Notes under the pieces: model-generated
The model's database searches: none
Seen by the model: the letters and a program-made list of their open reading frames with translations, nothing else
What the model was told of the DNA's origin: nothing
Assembly (NCBI RefSeq): GCF_041380015.1
Contig: NZ_CP159978.1
Length of the DNA stretch: 64,000 nt
Reading direction: 5' to 3' (one strand)
Source: Buchananella felis
GTDB taxonomy: Bacteria > Actinomycetota > Actinomycetes > Actinomycetales > Actinomycetaceae
Program-made: the position numbers and the translations under genes
In this document: positions 10,099 through 18,968 of the stretch, in pieces
Numbering within the stretch: position 1 is the stretch's first letter
Layout: every line of letters starts with the position of its first letter

Positions 10099-10865
10099 TC
10101 TCCCCACTATTCGTTTCCTGCCTGGTCGCGTTAACTTCCCTAACCGCCAACAACTCCGAGGACTGGACAAGCTCGATAAACAACGATTCTGGAACTGTCA
10201 CCGTCACAGGTGTCTGGAATGACACGCCTTCTGACAGCGAAATTGTAGAAACCCCGATCGCGGCGTTGCCTGTGCCGTCTGTGGTTCCTACTAGGCCGCA
10301 TTACTTGTGTGAGTTTGAGGACCCGGCCGAGTGCATGTGGGACTACGGGGAAAAACGCCGCCTGCCCCGCCCGTCCCCCAGCCAGGCGCCCGAGGTGGAC
10401 TGGACCAGAGCGGTGACCATCCGGGAGGTCGAGTCCATCAACTTCGCCCCACCCGCAGTGATCATGTGGCCCAACACCGGCGACGTTCTCATCAACCTAC
10501 CCACCCCCGTGATGACCGACGCGGGTGAGCGGATCTACACCCTGCAGTTCACCACCGCCGACATCCAAGTACGCGCCACCCCGTTCGAATACACCTGGGA
10601 CTTTGGCGACGGCACGGTAGAGACCGTGGACCACCCCGGCCTGCCCGACCCCCAGGCCACCTACAAACACCAATACCTCACCCGGGCAGCCAAGAACCGC
10701 ATCACCCTGACCACTTCCTGGCGCGCCGAGTTCCTCCACCCCCGCACCGGGGCCTGGATCCCCATCGAAGGCAGCGTGCAAACCGTCAGCTACTCGCGCT
10801 GGTTCACCCAGAAAATGGCCGTGCCCTTCCTGACCGACGAAGCCGAAAAACTAGACGGCCACTAA
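10095..10865 (+). CDS. secreted PKD-domain-like protein
   Basis: 256 residues from a GTG overlapping the upstream stop (GTGA). The first 18 residues are hydrophobic (SPLFVSCLVALTSL) and look like a signal peptide without a lipobox. The C-terminal part has the PKD signature YTWDFGDGT near 175-183 followed by a YKHQY strand, typical of Ig-like domains in surface proteins. An isolated PKD domain suggests binding or scaffolding rather than catalysis. It pairs with the preceding lipoprotein, and the two interrupt the conserved pgl-secG order. The first third is notably lower in GC than the rest. No cell-wall anchor is seen. Confidence 0.75.
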   Translation: MISPLFVSCLVALTSLTANNSEDWTSSINNDSGTVTVTGVWNDTPSDSEIVETPIAALPVPSVVPTRPHYLCEFEDPAECMWDYGEKRRLPRPSPSQAPEVDWTRAVTIREVESINFAPPAVIMWPNTGDVLINLPTPVMTDAGERIYTLQFTTADIQVRATPFEYTWDFGDGTVETVDHPGLPDPQATYKHQYLTRAAKNRITLTTSWRAEFLHPRTGAWIPIEGSVQTVSYSRWFTQKMAVPFLTDEAEKLDGH

Positions 10866-10924
10866 CCCACCCCCACCCCCTTGTTGCACACGCCCCCTGC
10901 GGCCGGGCGGTGGTGCCGGCAGAC

Positions 10925-10967
10925 ATGTCGGTGGGGGCGATTCGCAAAGAATCGCCCCCACCGACAT
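10925..10967. terminator. bidirectional terminator between PKD gene and secG
   Basis: Perfect 19-bp inverted repeat, 10925-10943 with 10949-10967, around a 5-nt loop (GCAAA). It lies between convergent genes and can serve both strands. Confidence 0.85.
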
Positions 10968-10998
10968 CACCTCCGGACCGCGCCTATGCGGCCCGGGC

Positions 10999-11238
10999 TC
11001 AGAAGAGTTCGAGCACTCCAATGAGGATGATGGAGGTTACCCACACCACTGCGGTGACAACGGTGATGCGGTTGAGGTTCCGCTCGGCAACGCCGGAGGA
11101 CGACATCGAGGAGGAGATGCCACCACCGAACATGTCAGAGACGCCGCCGCCCTTGCCCTTGTGCAGCAGGATGGACAGGATCAGGAAGAGGCTGGAAATG
11201 ACCAGCAGCACCTTCAGCAGGATAGAAACGAAAAACAC
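10999..11238 (-). CDS. secG: preprotein translocase subunit SecG
   Basis: Small membrane subunit of the SecYEG channel. 79 residues with two membrane segments flanking the hallmark loop LHKGKGGGVSDMFGGG and the SSSGVAERNLNRIT stretch that are diagnostic for actinobacterial SecG. The frame runs back to an ATG at 11337, but that extension (basic, Trp/Arg-rich) is not SecG-like. The GTG at 11238 gives the family length, although no strong ribosome site is visible there. It is the last gene of the gap-pgk-tpiA-secG series on the minus strand. Confidence 0.88.
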   Translation of the reverse strand: MFFVSILLKVLLVISSLFLILSILLHKGKGGGVSDMFGGGISSSMSSSGVAERNLNRITVVTAVVWVTSIILIGVLELF

Positions 11239-11323
11239 GAGCAGACCGTTCGTACTAGCGAGCAGGGATGCCCGCGGGACTAAGCCGCGCAGACGTACCC
11301 CCCAATGATACTGGAAAGAAAGA

Positions 11324-11359
11324 GTGGGGTGGCGCACCGCTCCGGGCGCGCCACCCCAC
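11324..11359 (-). terminator. terminator downstream of tpiA
   Basis: 12-bp perfect stem (11324-11335 with 11348-11359) followed on the minus strand by an A/T-rich run with TTTCTTTCC. It separates tpiA from secG, implying secG has its own promoter or relies on readthrough. Confidence 0.75.
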
Positions 11360-11378
11360 CACCTGAGAGGGAGCTAGA

Positions 11379-12158
11379 TCAGGCGTTGAAGCGCGCGATC
11401 TTGGCGAACTCCTCGGCCTGCAGGGAGGCGCCGCCCACCAGGGCACCGTCCACGTCCTCCTTGGCCATGATGTCGGCAACGTTGGAGGACTTCACGGAGC
11501 CACCGTAGAGCACGCGCACCTTGGCGGCGGTCTCGGCGTCGAACAGCTCAGCCAGGCGAACACGGATGGCGGCGCAGACCTCCTGCGCGTCCTCCGGGGT
11601 CGCCACCTCGCCGGTGCCGATCGCCCAGACGGGCTCGTAGGCAACGACGGTCTGGGCGGCCTCCTCGGCGGAGAAGTCCGCGTACATGCCGTCGATCTGA
11701 GCCAGGACGTAGGAGACCTGCTCGCCGGCCTTGCGGACGTCCAGGCCCTCGCCGCAGCACAGGATCGGGGTCATGCCGGCGGCGAGCGCCACCTTGGCCT
11801 TGGTACCGATCAGGGCGTCGGTCTCGCCGTGGTACTCGCGGCGCTCGGAGTGACCCACCACCACGTAGGAGACACCCAGGCGGGTGAGCATGGCGGCGGA
11901 GATCTCACCGGTGTACGCGCCGGAGGCGTGCACGGAGACGTCCTGGGCGCCGTAGCGGATGGAGAGCTTGTCGGCCTCCACCAGGGTCTGCACGGAGCGG
12001 ATGTCCGTGAACGGCGGAACCACCACGACCTCGACGGCGTCGTAGTCGTGGCCGGCGTCGCCCAGCGCCACGGCCAGGCCCTGCACCAGCTGGACGGCCT
12101 CGAGGTGGTCCAGGTTCATCTTCCAGTTGCCCGCCATCAGCGGCTTGCGGTTGGTCAT
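11379..12158 (-). CDS. tpiA: triose-phosphate isomerase
   Basis: Interconverts dihydroxyacetone phosphate and glyceraldehyde-3-phosphate. 259 residues, a TIM barrel. Motifs include GNWKMN (10-15, catalytic Lys), VVGHSERR (catalytic His) and AYEPVWAIGTG with the catalytic Glu, plus the phosphate-gripping YGGSVKSSN. The ATG at 12158 lies one base after the pgk stop, so the genes are probably coupled. Longer in-frame starts upstream are inside pgk and are not used. Confidence 0.96.
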   Translation of the reverse strand: MTNRKPLMAGNWKMNLDHLEAVQLVQGLAVALGDAGHDYDAVEVVVVPPFTDIRSVQTLVEADKLSIRYGAQDVSVHASGAYTGEISAAMLTRLGVSYVVVGHSERREYHGETDALIGTKAKVALAAGMTPILCCGEGLDVRKAGEQVSYVLAQIDGMYADFSAEEAAQTVVAYEPVWAIGTGEVATPEDAQEVCAAIRVRLAELFDAETAAKVRVLYGGSVKSSNVADIMAKEDVDGALVGGASLQAEEFAKIARFNA

Positions 12159-12159
12159 C

Positions 12160-13350
12160 TCAGTCCTCCAGAACAGCGATACCGGGGAGGGTCTTGCCCT
12201 CCAGCATTTCGAGGGAAGCTCCACCACCGGTGGAGATGTGGGAGAAGGTGGCCTCGTCGAAGCCCAGGCGGCGCACGGCGGCGGCGGAGTCGCCACCACC
12301 GATGACGGTGAAGGCGTCGCCCTCGCTCATCGCCTTGGCGACGGCGCGGGTGCCGCCGGCGAAGGCCTCGAATTCGAACACGCCCATGGGGCCGTTCCAC
12401 ACGATCGTCTTGGCATCGGCCAGCTTGGAGGCGTACAGCTCCTGGGAGGCCGGGCCGATGTCCAGGCCCATGTCCTCGGCCGGGATGGCGTCGGCGGCGA
12501 CCACCTGGAACGGGGCGTCGGCGGCGAAGTGGGTGGCGGCCAGCACGTCAACCGGCAGCACGATCTCCACGCCGTTGGCCTCGGCGGTGGCCAGGTAGCC
12601 CTTGACGGTCTCGAGCTGGTCCTCCTCCAGCAGGGACTTGCCGACCTCGTAGCCCTTGGCCTTGAGGAAGGTGTAGGCCATGCCGCCACCGATGAACAGG
12701 CGGTCGGCCTTGTCCAGCAGGTTGGCGATCACGCCCAGCTTGTCGGAGACCTTGGAGCCACCGAGAACAACGGCGTAGGGGCGCTCCGGGTCCTTGATGG
12801 CCTTGCCCAGGGACTCGATCTCCTTGAGCACCAGCAGGCCGGTCGCGGAGGGCAGCAGCTTGGCCACGTCGTAGACGGAGGCCTGCTTGCGGTGCACCAC
12901 GCCGAAACCGTCGGAGACGAAAGCGTCGGCCAGCTTGGCCAGCTCGGCGGCCAGTTCCTCACGCTCGGCGTCGACCTTGGAGGTCTCGCGAGGGTCGAAG
13001 CGGATGTTCTCCAGCAGCAGGATCTCGCCCGGGGCGAGCTCGGCGGCCAGCTTCTGAGCGGACTCGCCAACGACGTCCTCGGCCAGGGTGACCTTGGCGT
13101 CAACGAGCTCGCCGAGGCGCTTGGCCACGGGGGCCAGGGAGTAGGCGGGGTTGACCTCGCCCTTGGGGCGGCCCAGGTGCGCGGTGACGATGACGGCGGC
13201 ACCGGCCTTGAGCAGGTAGTTCAGGGTGGGCAGGGCGGCGAGGATGCGGCCGTCGTCGGTGATGCGCTCGCCGTCCAGCGGGACGTTGAAGTCGGAGCGG
13301 ACCAGCACGCGCTTGCCGGTGAGGTCGCCCAGGGTCTCGAGGGTCTTCAT
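12160..13350 (-). CDS. pgk: phosphoglycerate kinase
   Basis: Makes ATP from 1,3-bisphosphoglycerate in glycolysis. 396 residues. VLVRSDFNVPLD (15-26) and HLGRPKG are in the substrate domain. GGSKVSDK, and GGGDSAAAV with the STGGGASLE loop, are in the nucleotide domain. It starts at ATG 13350 behind GAGGAG. It lies between gap and tpiA, the conserved glycolytic order. Confidence 0.97.
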   Translation of the reverse strand: MKTLETLGDLTGKRVLVRSDFNVPLDGERITDDGRILAALPTLNYLLKAGAAVIVTAHLGRPKGEVNPAYSLAPVAKRLGELVDAKVTLAEDVVGESAQKLAAELAPGEILLLENIRFDPRETSKVDAEREELAAELAKLADAFVSDGFGVVHRKQASVYDVAKLLPSATGLLVLKEIESLGKAIKDPERPYAVVLGGSKVSDKLGVIANLLDKADRLFIGGGMAYTFLKAKGYEVGKSLLEEDQLETVKGYLATAEANGVEIVLPVDVLAATHFAADAPFQVVAADAIPAEDMGLDIGPASQELYASKLADAKTIVWNGPMGVFEFEAFAGGTRAVAKAMSEGDAFTVIGGGDSAAAVRRLGFDEATFSHISTGGGASLEMLEGKTLPGIAVLED

Positions 13351-13385
13351 TGTGCTCCTCAGCTTTGAGTGGGACTGTCGATAAG

Positions 13386-13422
13386 GAAGCGGCGCCCGCG
13401 CATGGAACGTGGGCGCCGCTTC
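13386..13422 (-). terminator. hairpin between gap and pgk
   Basis: 12-bp stem (13386-13397 with 13411-13422) with a 13-nt loop, right after the gap stop codon. It may attenuate rather than fully stop transcription into pgk. Confidence 0.6.
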
Positions 13423-13445
13423 AAATGCTCAGAAACCGGTCAGAA

Positions 13446-14450
13446 TCAGAGCTTGCCGCCGATGAAGACGGTCAGGTCAACGAGACGGTTGGAGTAACCC
13501 CACTCGTTGTCGTACCAGGACACGACCTTGACCTGGTCGCCGATGACCTTGGTGAGGCCAGCGTCGAAGATGGAGGAGTGCGGGTCGGTGACGATGTCGG
13601 TGGAGACCAGCGGCTCCTCGGAGTAGGCCAGGATGCCCTTCAGCGCACCCTCGGCGGCCTCCTTGATGGCGGCGTTGACGGCCTCGACGGTGACCTCCTC
13701 ACGGGCGGTGAAGGTCAGGTCGGTGGCGGAGCCGGTGGGGACCGGAACGCGCAGGGCGTAGCCGTCCAGCTTGCCCTTCAGCTGGGGCAGAACCAGGGAG
13801 ACGGCCTTGGCCGCACCGGTGGAGGTGGGGGTGATGTTCAGGGCGGCGGCGCGGGCGCGACGCAGGTCCTTGTGGGGGGCGTCCAGCAGACGCTGGTCAC
13901 CGGTGTAGGCGTGAACGGTGGTCATGAGGCCACGCTCGATGCCGAACTTCTCGTCCAGAACCTTGGCCATGGGGGCCAGGCAGTTGGTGGTGCAAGAAGC
14001 GTTGGAGACGATGTTGTGCTTGGCCGGGTCGTACTCCTCGTGGTTCACACCGACGACGAAGGTGGCGTCCTCGTTCTTCGCCGGGGCGGAGATGATGACC
14101 TTCTTGGCGCCGCCCTCGAGGTGGGCCTTGGCCACCTCGGCGTCGGTGAAGAAACCGGTGGACTCGACCACGATGTCAACGTTGTGCTCGCCCCACGGGA
14201 TGTTCTTGGGGTCGCGCTCGGCGAAAGCGGCGATGCGCTTGCCGTTGACGGAGATGGACTCGTCGTCGTAGGAAACCTCGGCGTCCAGGCGACCCAGGAT
14301 GGAGTCGAACTTGAGCAGGTGAGCCAGGGTCTTGTTGTCCGTCAGGTCGTTGACGGCGACGACCTCGACGTCCGCACCCTGCTCGAGAGCGGCGCGGAAG
14401 AAGTTACGGCCGATGCGGCCGAAGCCGTTGATACCAACGCGGATGGTCAC
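13446..14450 (-). CDS. gap: glyceraldehyde-3-phosphate dehydrogenase
   Basis: NAD-dependent glycolytic dehydrogenase, 334 residues. The Rossmann motif INGFGRIGR (7-15) and the catalytic SNASCTTNCLAPM, with the active-site Cys near 155, are intact, followed by TGDQRLLD and the C-terminal WYDNEWGYS. The start is GTG at 14450 behind CAGGAGGA. A 297-bp leader separates it from whiA; it should hold the promoter, but no clear -35/-10 pair was identified. Confidence 0.97.
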   Translation of the reverse strand: MTIRVGINGFGRIGRNFFRAALEQGADVEVVAVNDLTDNKTLAHLLKFDSILGRLDAEVSYDDESISVNGKRIAAFAERDPKNIPWGEHNVDIVVESTGFFTDAEVAKAHLEGGAKKVIISAPAKNEDATFVVGVNHEEYDPAKHNIVSNASCTTNCLAPMAKVLDEKFGIERGLMTTVHAYTGDQRLLDAPHKDLRRARAAALNITPTSTGAAKAVSLVLPQLKGKLDGYALRVPVPTGSATDLTFTAREEVTVEAVNAAIKEAAEGALKGILAYSEEPLVSTDIVTDPHSSIFDAGLTKVIGDQVKVVSWYDNEWGYSNRLVDLTVFIGGKL

Positions 14451-14702
14451 GATTGTCCTCCTGAAGTGCGCCAGATGGCGCGGAAGTCGTCTTTTTGGCT
14501 TGGCCCGGGTGGGGCCACCGTCCCTCTAGCCGGACGGCCAGCGTGGAACATGCCCTACGTTACACGGATGTGGCGTGGTCGATTCGGTGCAAACGTCCCA
14601 ATGTGCCGCGCAATTGCTTGCGGCGAACAGAGTTGACGCACGGTTGCGTGATGGGTTGCACGATTTCGCAAGGCGCGTGTGCCCTATCGGTGTACGACGT
14701 TG

Positions 14703-14731
14703 CCGCCCGGCCTTTTCGCGGCGGGCGGTGG
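14703..14731 (-). terminator. possible terminator after whiA
   Basis: GC-rich inverted repeat CCGCCCG/CGGGCGG around a T/C-rich loop just past the whiA stop codon. It also contains one copy of the recurring CGACGTTGCCGCCC motif (14695-14709). There is no strong U-tract. Confidence 0.4.
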
Positions 14732-14747
14732 GTGAAATTGGCGGCCG

Positions 14748-15725
14748 TTAGTGGTCCTGGCCCTCGGGTGGGATCGCTGCGGTGGTGCCGGGAATGCCCT
14801 GTTCGTCGGCGCGCTTGTCGGCCATCGCCAGTAGGCGGCGGATGCGTCCGGCCACTGCGTCCTTGGTCAGCGGCGGCACGGTCAGGCGGCCCAGTTCCTC
14901 CAGGGAGGCCTCGGGGTGCTCCATTCGCAGGCGTCCGGCCTCTACCAGGTGGGCGGGCACGTCGCCCCCCAGGATTTCGAAGGCGCGGCCCACGCGGGCG
15001 CCGGCGGTGACGGCGGCCTGGGTGGAGCGGCGCAGGTTGGCGTCGTCGAAGTTCTGCAGCCGGTTGGCGTGGCCGCGCGCCTCGCGGGTGGAGCGGCGCT
15101 CCTCCCAGCGGTGCACGGCGTCCTTGGCGCCCATCAGGGTGAGCAGGGTGGCGATGTGGTCGCCGTCGCGGATCACCACGCGGTCCCCTCCCCTGGCCTC
15201 GCGCGCCTTGGCGGAGACGCCCACGCGCCGAGCCAGGCCCACGATTGCCAGCGCGGACTCGCCGCCGGGGCAGGTGATCTCCAGCGCGCCGGAGCGCCCG
15301 GGTTCGGTCAGGGAGCCGCGGGCCAGGAACGCGCCGCGCAGCGCGGCGATGGCCTCGGTGGTGGTGCCCGCCACGACGCGGGGCGGTAGGCCGCGCACCG
15401 GGCGGCCGTGGCGGTCGATGAGCCCGGTGGTGCGGGCCAGGTCCGCCCCCTTGGTGACGACCCGCACCACGTACCGGTTGCCCTTGCGCAGGCCGCCGTT
15501 AATCACGATCATCTCTGAGTCGACGTCGTACAGCTCCCGCAGGGCCTGGCGCAGCCGCCGGGCGGCGACGCCGGAGTCAAGCTCGGGGGCGAGCACCACG
15601 GTGCCGCCGGAGATCTGCAGTCCACCGGAGAATCGCACCAGCGCGGCCACCTCTGCCCGCATCTCGCCGGGGCGTTCCACCTGCACGCGCGCAAGCTCGT
15701 CCTTGACTTCGACCGTCATAGACAT
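14748..15725 (-). CDS. whiA: WhiA, LAGLIDADG-like DNA-binding regulator
   Basis: 325 residues. WhiA combines a degenerate LAGLIDADG-homing-endonuclease fold with a C-terminal helix-turn-helix. It controls sporulation septation in Streptomyces and is kept in non-sporulating Gram-positives. The N-terminal TVEVKDELARV and the central GAFLARGSLTEP are characteristic. The C-terminal LEELGRLTVPPLTKDAVAGRIRRL forms the HTH. It is the last gene of the rapZ-yvcK-whiA block, the order seen from Bacillus to Streptomyces. Confidence 0.94.
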   Translation of the reverse strand: MSMTVEVKDELARVQVERPGEMRAEVAALVRFSGGLQISGGTVVLAPELDSGVAARRLRQALRELYDVDSEMIVINGGLRKGNRYVVRVVTKGADLARTTGLIDRHGRPVRGLPPRVVAGTTTEAIAALRGAFLARGSLTEPGRSGALEITCPGGESALAIVGLARRVGVSAKAREARGGDRVVIRDGDHIATLLTLMGAKDAVHRWEERRSTREARGHANRLQNFDDANLRRSTQAAVTAGARVGRAFEILGGDVPAHLVEAGRLRMEHPEASLEELGRLTVPPLTKDAVAGRIRRLLAMADKRADEQGIPGTTAAIPPEGQDH

Positions 15726-15769
15726 AGAGCTGTTCCCTTCGAGCGATGAGGTACGGGACGCGACTCGAG

Positions 15770-16702
15770 CTAACTTACTATGCCAGCGAAGGCCTCGCGG
15801 AATGCAGTAGCGAGACGTAACTCATCATGCACGGCCTGCCCGGCGGTGCCCCGCACGGGCCTGTAGATGGCGCGCGCGCCCATCTGTTCCACGCGCGCGT
15901 CGAGCGCGGCAGAACGCACCGATGGGTCGCAGATGACCACGTCGATGCGCAGGTCCGGGCTGTGTTCCTCCAGCACCGCCAGGTGATCGGCCTGGCTGAG
16001 CCCGGCCGCCTCGCCGCTGCCTGCGGACAGGTTCATCACTACGGCGCGGCGGGCGGGGGTGGTCACCAGGGCGTCGTGCAGGTCGCTGACCATCAGGTGC
16101 GGCAGCACGGAGGTGAACCAGGAGCCGGGCCCCAGCACCACCCAGTCCGCCTCCCGGACGGCGCTCAGCACGCGCTCGTCCACGGGCGGGTCGGAGGGCT
16201 CCAGCCACACCTCCTCCACGTTCTGCGTCACCGCCACGCGGGCCTGCCCGCGCACCGCGCCCACGTCGCGCACCCGCGCCGCGATCTCCAGGGGCACGTT
16301 TGCCATCGGCATGACCCGGCCACGCGCGCCCACCAGGGCCCCGATCTGGTCGAGCGCGTCGATGGAGTCGGTGTGCAACTGCCACAGGCCGGTGATGATG
16401 AGGTTGCCGAGGGCGTGCCCGTTGAGCGGGCCGGCGGAGGCGAAGCGGTGCTGGAGCACGTTGGCCCACTCCCGTTCCCTCGGGGCCTGCGAGCAGAGCG
16501 CGGTGAGCGCCATCCGCAGGTCACCGGGCGGCAGGCAGCCGAACTCGCCGCGCAGCCGCCCGGAGGAGCCGCCGTCGTCAGCGACCGTGACGATAGCGGT
16601 GAGCTGGTCGCTGACGTGCGTCAGCGCGCGCAGGCTCGCCGCCAGGCCGTGGCCGCCCCCAAGGGCCACCACGCTGGGGCGAGCCGTCTCCGCGCCGGTC
16701 AC
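15770..16702 (-). CDS. yvcK: YvcK/CofD-like gluconeogenesis factor
   Basis: 310 residues of the CofD-like superfamily. YvcK proteins bind UDP-sugars and influence carbon flux and cell-wall synthesis. Motifs include VVALGGGHGLAASLRAL (11-27) and the nucleotide-binding VTVADDGGSSGRLR (about 39-52). LGPGSWFTSVLPHL lies in the second half. It starts with GTG inside the rapZ stop (TAGTG), so it is coupled to rapZ. Confidence 0.92.
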   Translation of the reverse strand: MTGAETARPSVVALGGGHGLAASLRALTHVSDQLTAIVTVADDGGSSGRLRGEFGCLPPGDLRMALTALCSQAPREREWANVLQHRFASAGPLNGHALGNLIITGLWQLHTDSIDALDQIGALVGARGRVMPMANVPLEIAARVRDVGAVRGQARVAVTQNVEEVWLEPSDPPVDERVLSAVREADWVVLGPGSWFTSVLPHLMVSDLHDALVTTPARRAVVMNLSAGSGEAAGLSQADHLAVLEEHSPDLRIDVVICDPSVRSAALDARVEQMGARAIYRPVRGTAGQAVHDELRLATAFREAFAGIVS

Positions 16703-17649
16703 TACTCGCGCCCGAGGTCGCGGTGCAGCACGGTGGTGGTGAAGCCCGCCTCGCGCAGCTTCTCCCCCAGGTACTCGGTCATCGCCACGGAGCGGTGTTT
16801 GCCGCCCGTGCAGCCCACCGCGATCGTCACGTAGGGCTTGAGCTCGCTCAGGTAGCCGGCCAGCACCGGCTCCAGCGCGGACAGGTAGCGGTCGGCGAAC
16901 TTGGTGGCGCCCTCCAGCCCGAGCACGTAGTCGCGCACGGGCTGGTCCTTGCCGGTGAGGTGGCGCAGCTCCGTCACCCAGTACGGGTTGGCCAGGAAAC
17001 GCATGTCTACCACGTGGTCGGCGTCCAGGGGCAGCCCGTACTTGAAGCCGAAGGAGACCACTGCGACCCGCAGCGGGGAGTCCTCTCCACCCACCACCTC
17101 GCGGATGCGGCGCGCTAGGTCGTGCACCGTGAGCGAGGTGGTGTTGATGACCACGTCCGCGCGGCGGCGCAGCGGTGCCAGCAGCTCGCGCTCGGCCTTG
17201 ATCGCGTCGAGCATGCGGCCGTTGCCCTGCAAGGGGTGCGGGCGGCGGTTGTACTCGTAGCGCTTGACCAGTTCCTGGTCGTCGGCGTCCAGGAAGATGA
17301 TGCGGTAGTGCGTCTCCTGCTGGCGCAGCTCGTCCAGCACCGCGACGAACTCGCTGAAGAACTCCCGGCTGCGCACGTCCACCACCACGGCCAGGCGGTG
17401 CACGCCGCCGGCGGCGGCGGTCATCATGCCGGCCATGGCGGTGATCATCCGCGGCGGCAGGTTGTCCACCACGTACCAGTCCAGGTCCTGCAACGCCATG
17501 GAGGTGCGGGTGCGCCCGGCACCGGACATGCCGGTGATGATCAGCAGCTCGGGGCGCGGCGAGGTGGAGTGAGCCGCAATGCCTTCTGCGATCGCGATTC
17601 CCTCCGGGAGGGTCTGGGGGTCGGTGTCTTCCAGCTCGTTCTCACTCAT
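16702..17649 (-). CDS. rapZ: RapZ-like P-loop nucleotide-binding protein
   Basis: 315 residues from the ATG at 17649 (MSENELEDTD); a longer frame from 17682 is possible but less natural. The Walker-A-like GMSGAGRT has Arg in place of the usual Lys, as is common in actinobacterial RapZ. The C-terminal domain carries SFGFKYGLPLDADHVVDMRFLPNPYW-like sequence (here FLANPYW) and GCTGGKHRSV. In E. coli RapZ controls GlmZ RNA; in actinobacteria the partner is unknown. It is translated into yvcK with a one-base overlap. Confidence 0.92.
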   Translation of the reverse strand: MSENELEDTDPQTLPEGIAIAEGIAAHSTSPRPELLIITGMSGAGRTRTSMALQDLDWYVVDNLPPRMITAMAGMMTAAAGGVHRLAVVVDVRSREFFSEFVAVLDELRQQETHYRIIFLDADDQELVKRYEYNRRPHPLQGNGRMLDAIKAERELLAPLRRRADVVINTTSLTVHDLARRIREVVGGEDSPLRVAVVSFGFKYGLPLDADHVVDMRFLANPYWVTELRHLTGKDQPVRDYVLGLEGATKFADRYLSALEPVLAGYLSELKPYVTIAVGCTGGKHRSVAMTEYLGEKLREAGFTTTVLHRDLGRE

Positions 17650-17732
17650 GACACCAGTTTGCCATGCCGTGGGCTGGATCACTGCACGCGGTCGCCCTGT
17701 GGGCGCCCCGGGGTCGGTGCGCCGCCCCGGCG

Positions 17733-18944
17733 TCAGCTCAGCTCGATGCCGATCCCGGCGGCGGTGCGGGCGGCCAGCTCGCGGGCCTCCGCCACGCTGC
17801 CGGCGCGGGCCGCCACCACGCCGAGCCGGCGACCCGGGGTGGCAGTGGGCTTGCCGAACAGGCGCAGCTCCACGCGCGGATCGGCCACGGCGGCCTCGAC
17901 GCCGGTGAAGGACGCCACGCCCTCCCCCGGAGACTTCAACACGGCCGAGGCCCCGGGGCTGACCAGAGAGGTGTCCACCGGCAGGCCAAGGATGGCGCGC
18001 GCGTGCAGCTCGAACTCGCTGAATCGCTGCGTGGCCAGGGTGACCAGGCCCGTGTCGTGCGGGCGCGGGGAGACCTCAGAGAAGATCACCTGCTCCCCCT
18101 TGACGAACAGTTCCACCCCGAACACGCCCCAGCCGCCCAGGGCGCCGGTGATCGCGGTGGCCACCTCCTTTGCCCGTTCCAGGGCAGCGTCGTTCATCGG
18201 GTGCGGCTGCCAGGACTCCACGTAGTCGCCGTCCACCTGCCGGTGGCCGATAGGCGCGCACACGCTGGTGACCGTGCCACCGTCGGCGGCGCGGGAGCGC
18301 ACCGTCAGGAGCGTGATCTCGTAGTCGAAGTCCACGAAGCCCTCCACGATGACGCGGCTGACCTCGCCGCGCCCGCCGGTGCGCGCCCCGCTCTGGGCGT
18401 ACTCCCACGCCCCGGCCACATCCTGGGCCGTGCGGACCACGGACTGGCCCTTGCCGGAGGACGACATGACCGGCTTGATGACGGCGGGCAGCCCAACGGC
18501 CTCAACCGCCGCCTGCACCTCCTCCAGGCAGGAGGCAAAGCGATAGGCGGAGGTGGGCAGTCCCAGCTCCTCGGCCGCCAGGCGGCGGATGCCCTCGCGG
18601 TCCATGGTCAGCTGGGTGGTGCGGGCCGTGGGCACCACCCGCACCTCGCCAGCCGCCTCCAGCTCCGCCAGCGCTCCGGTGGCGATCGCCTCGATCTCGG
18701 GGACCACCACCTGCGCGCGCGAGGCCCGGATGGCCTCCTTCACCGCCACCGGGTCCAGCATGTCGATCACCATGGCGTTGTGGGCCACCTGCTGGGCCGG
18801 GGCGCCCTCGTAGCGGTCCACTGCCGTGACCTCCACGCCCAGGCGCGTCAACGCGATCGCCACCTCCTTGCCCAGCTCCCCGGAGCCCAACAGCAGGACT
18901 CGCGTGGCGGACTCAGACCAGGGGGTGCCAAGGGTGATGCTCAT
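17733..18944 (-). CDS. purT: formate-dependent phosphoribosylglycinamide formyltransferase
   Basis: ATP-grasp enzyme of purine synthesis that uses formate instead of formyl-tetrahydrofolate. 403 residues. N-terminal VLLLGSGELGKEVAIALTRLG, ATP-grasp KPVMSSSGKGQSVV, metal-binding FSEVSPRPHDTG. It sits between uvrC and rapZ, where most actinobacteria have no gene, so it was probably inserted into this conserved block. It follows uvrC by 24 bp and is likely cotranscribed. Confidence 0.94.
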   Translation of the reverse strand: MSITLGTPWSESATRVLLLGSGELGKEVAIALTRLGVEVTAVDRYEGAPAQQVAHNAMVIDMLDPVAVKEAIRASRAQVVVPEIEAIATGALAELEAAGEVRVVPTARTTQLTMDREGIRRLAAEELGLPTSAYRFASCLEEVQAAVEAVGLPAVIKPVMSSSGKGQSVVRTAQDVAGAWEYAQSGARTGGRGEVSRVIVEGFVDFDYEITLLTVRSRAADGGTVTSVCAPIGHRQVDGDYVESWQPHPMNDAALERAKEVATAITGALGGWGVFGVELFVKGEQVIFSEVSPRPHDTGLVTLATQRFSEFELHARAILGLPVDTSLVSPGASAVLKSPGEGVASFTGVEAAVADPRVELRLFGKPTATPGRRLGVVAARAGSVAEARELAARTAAGIGIELS

Positions 18945-18968
18945 GGGCCCAAGCGTAGCGGCTCGCGA

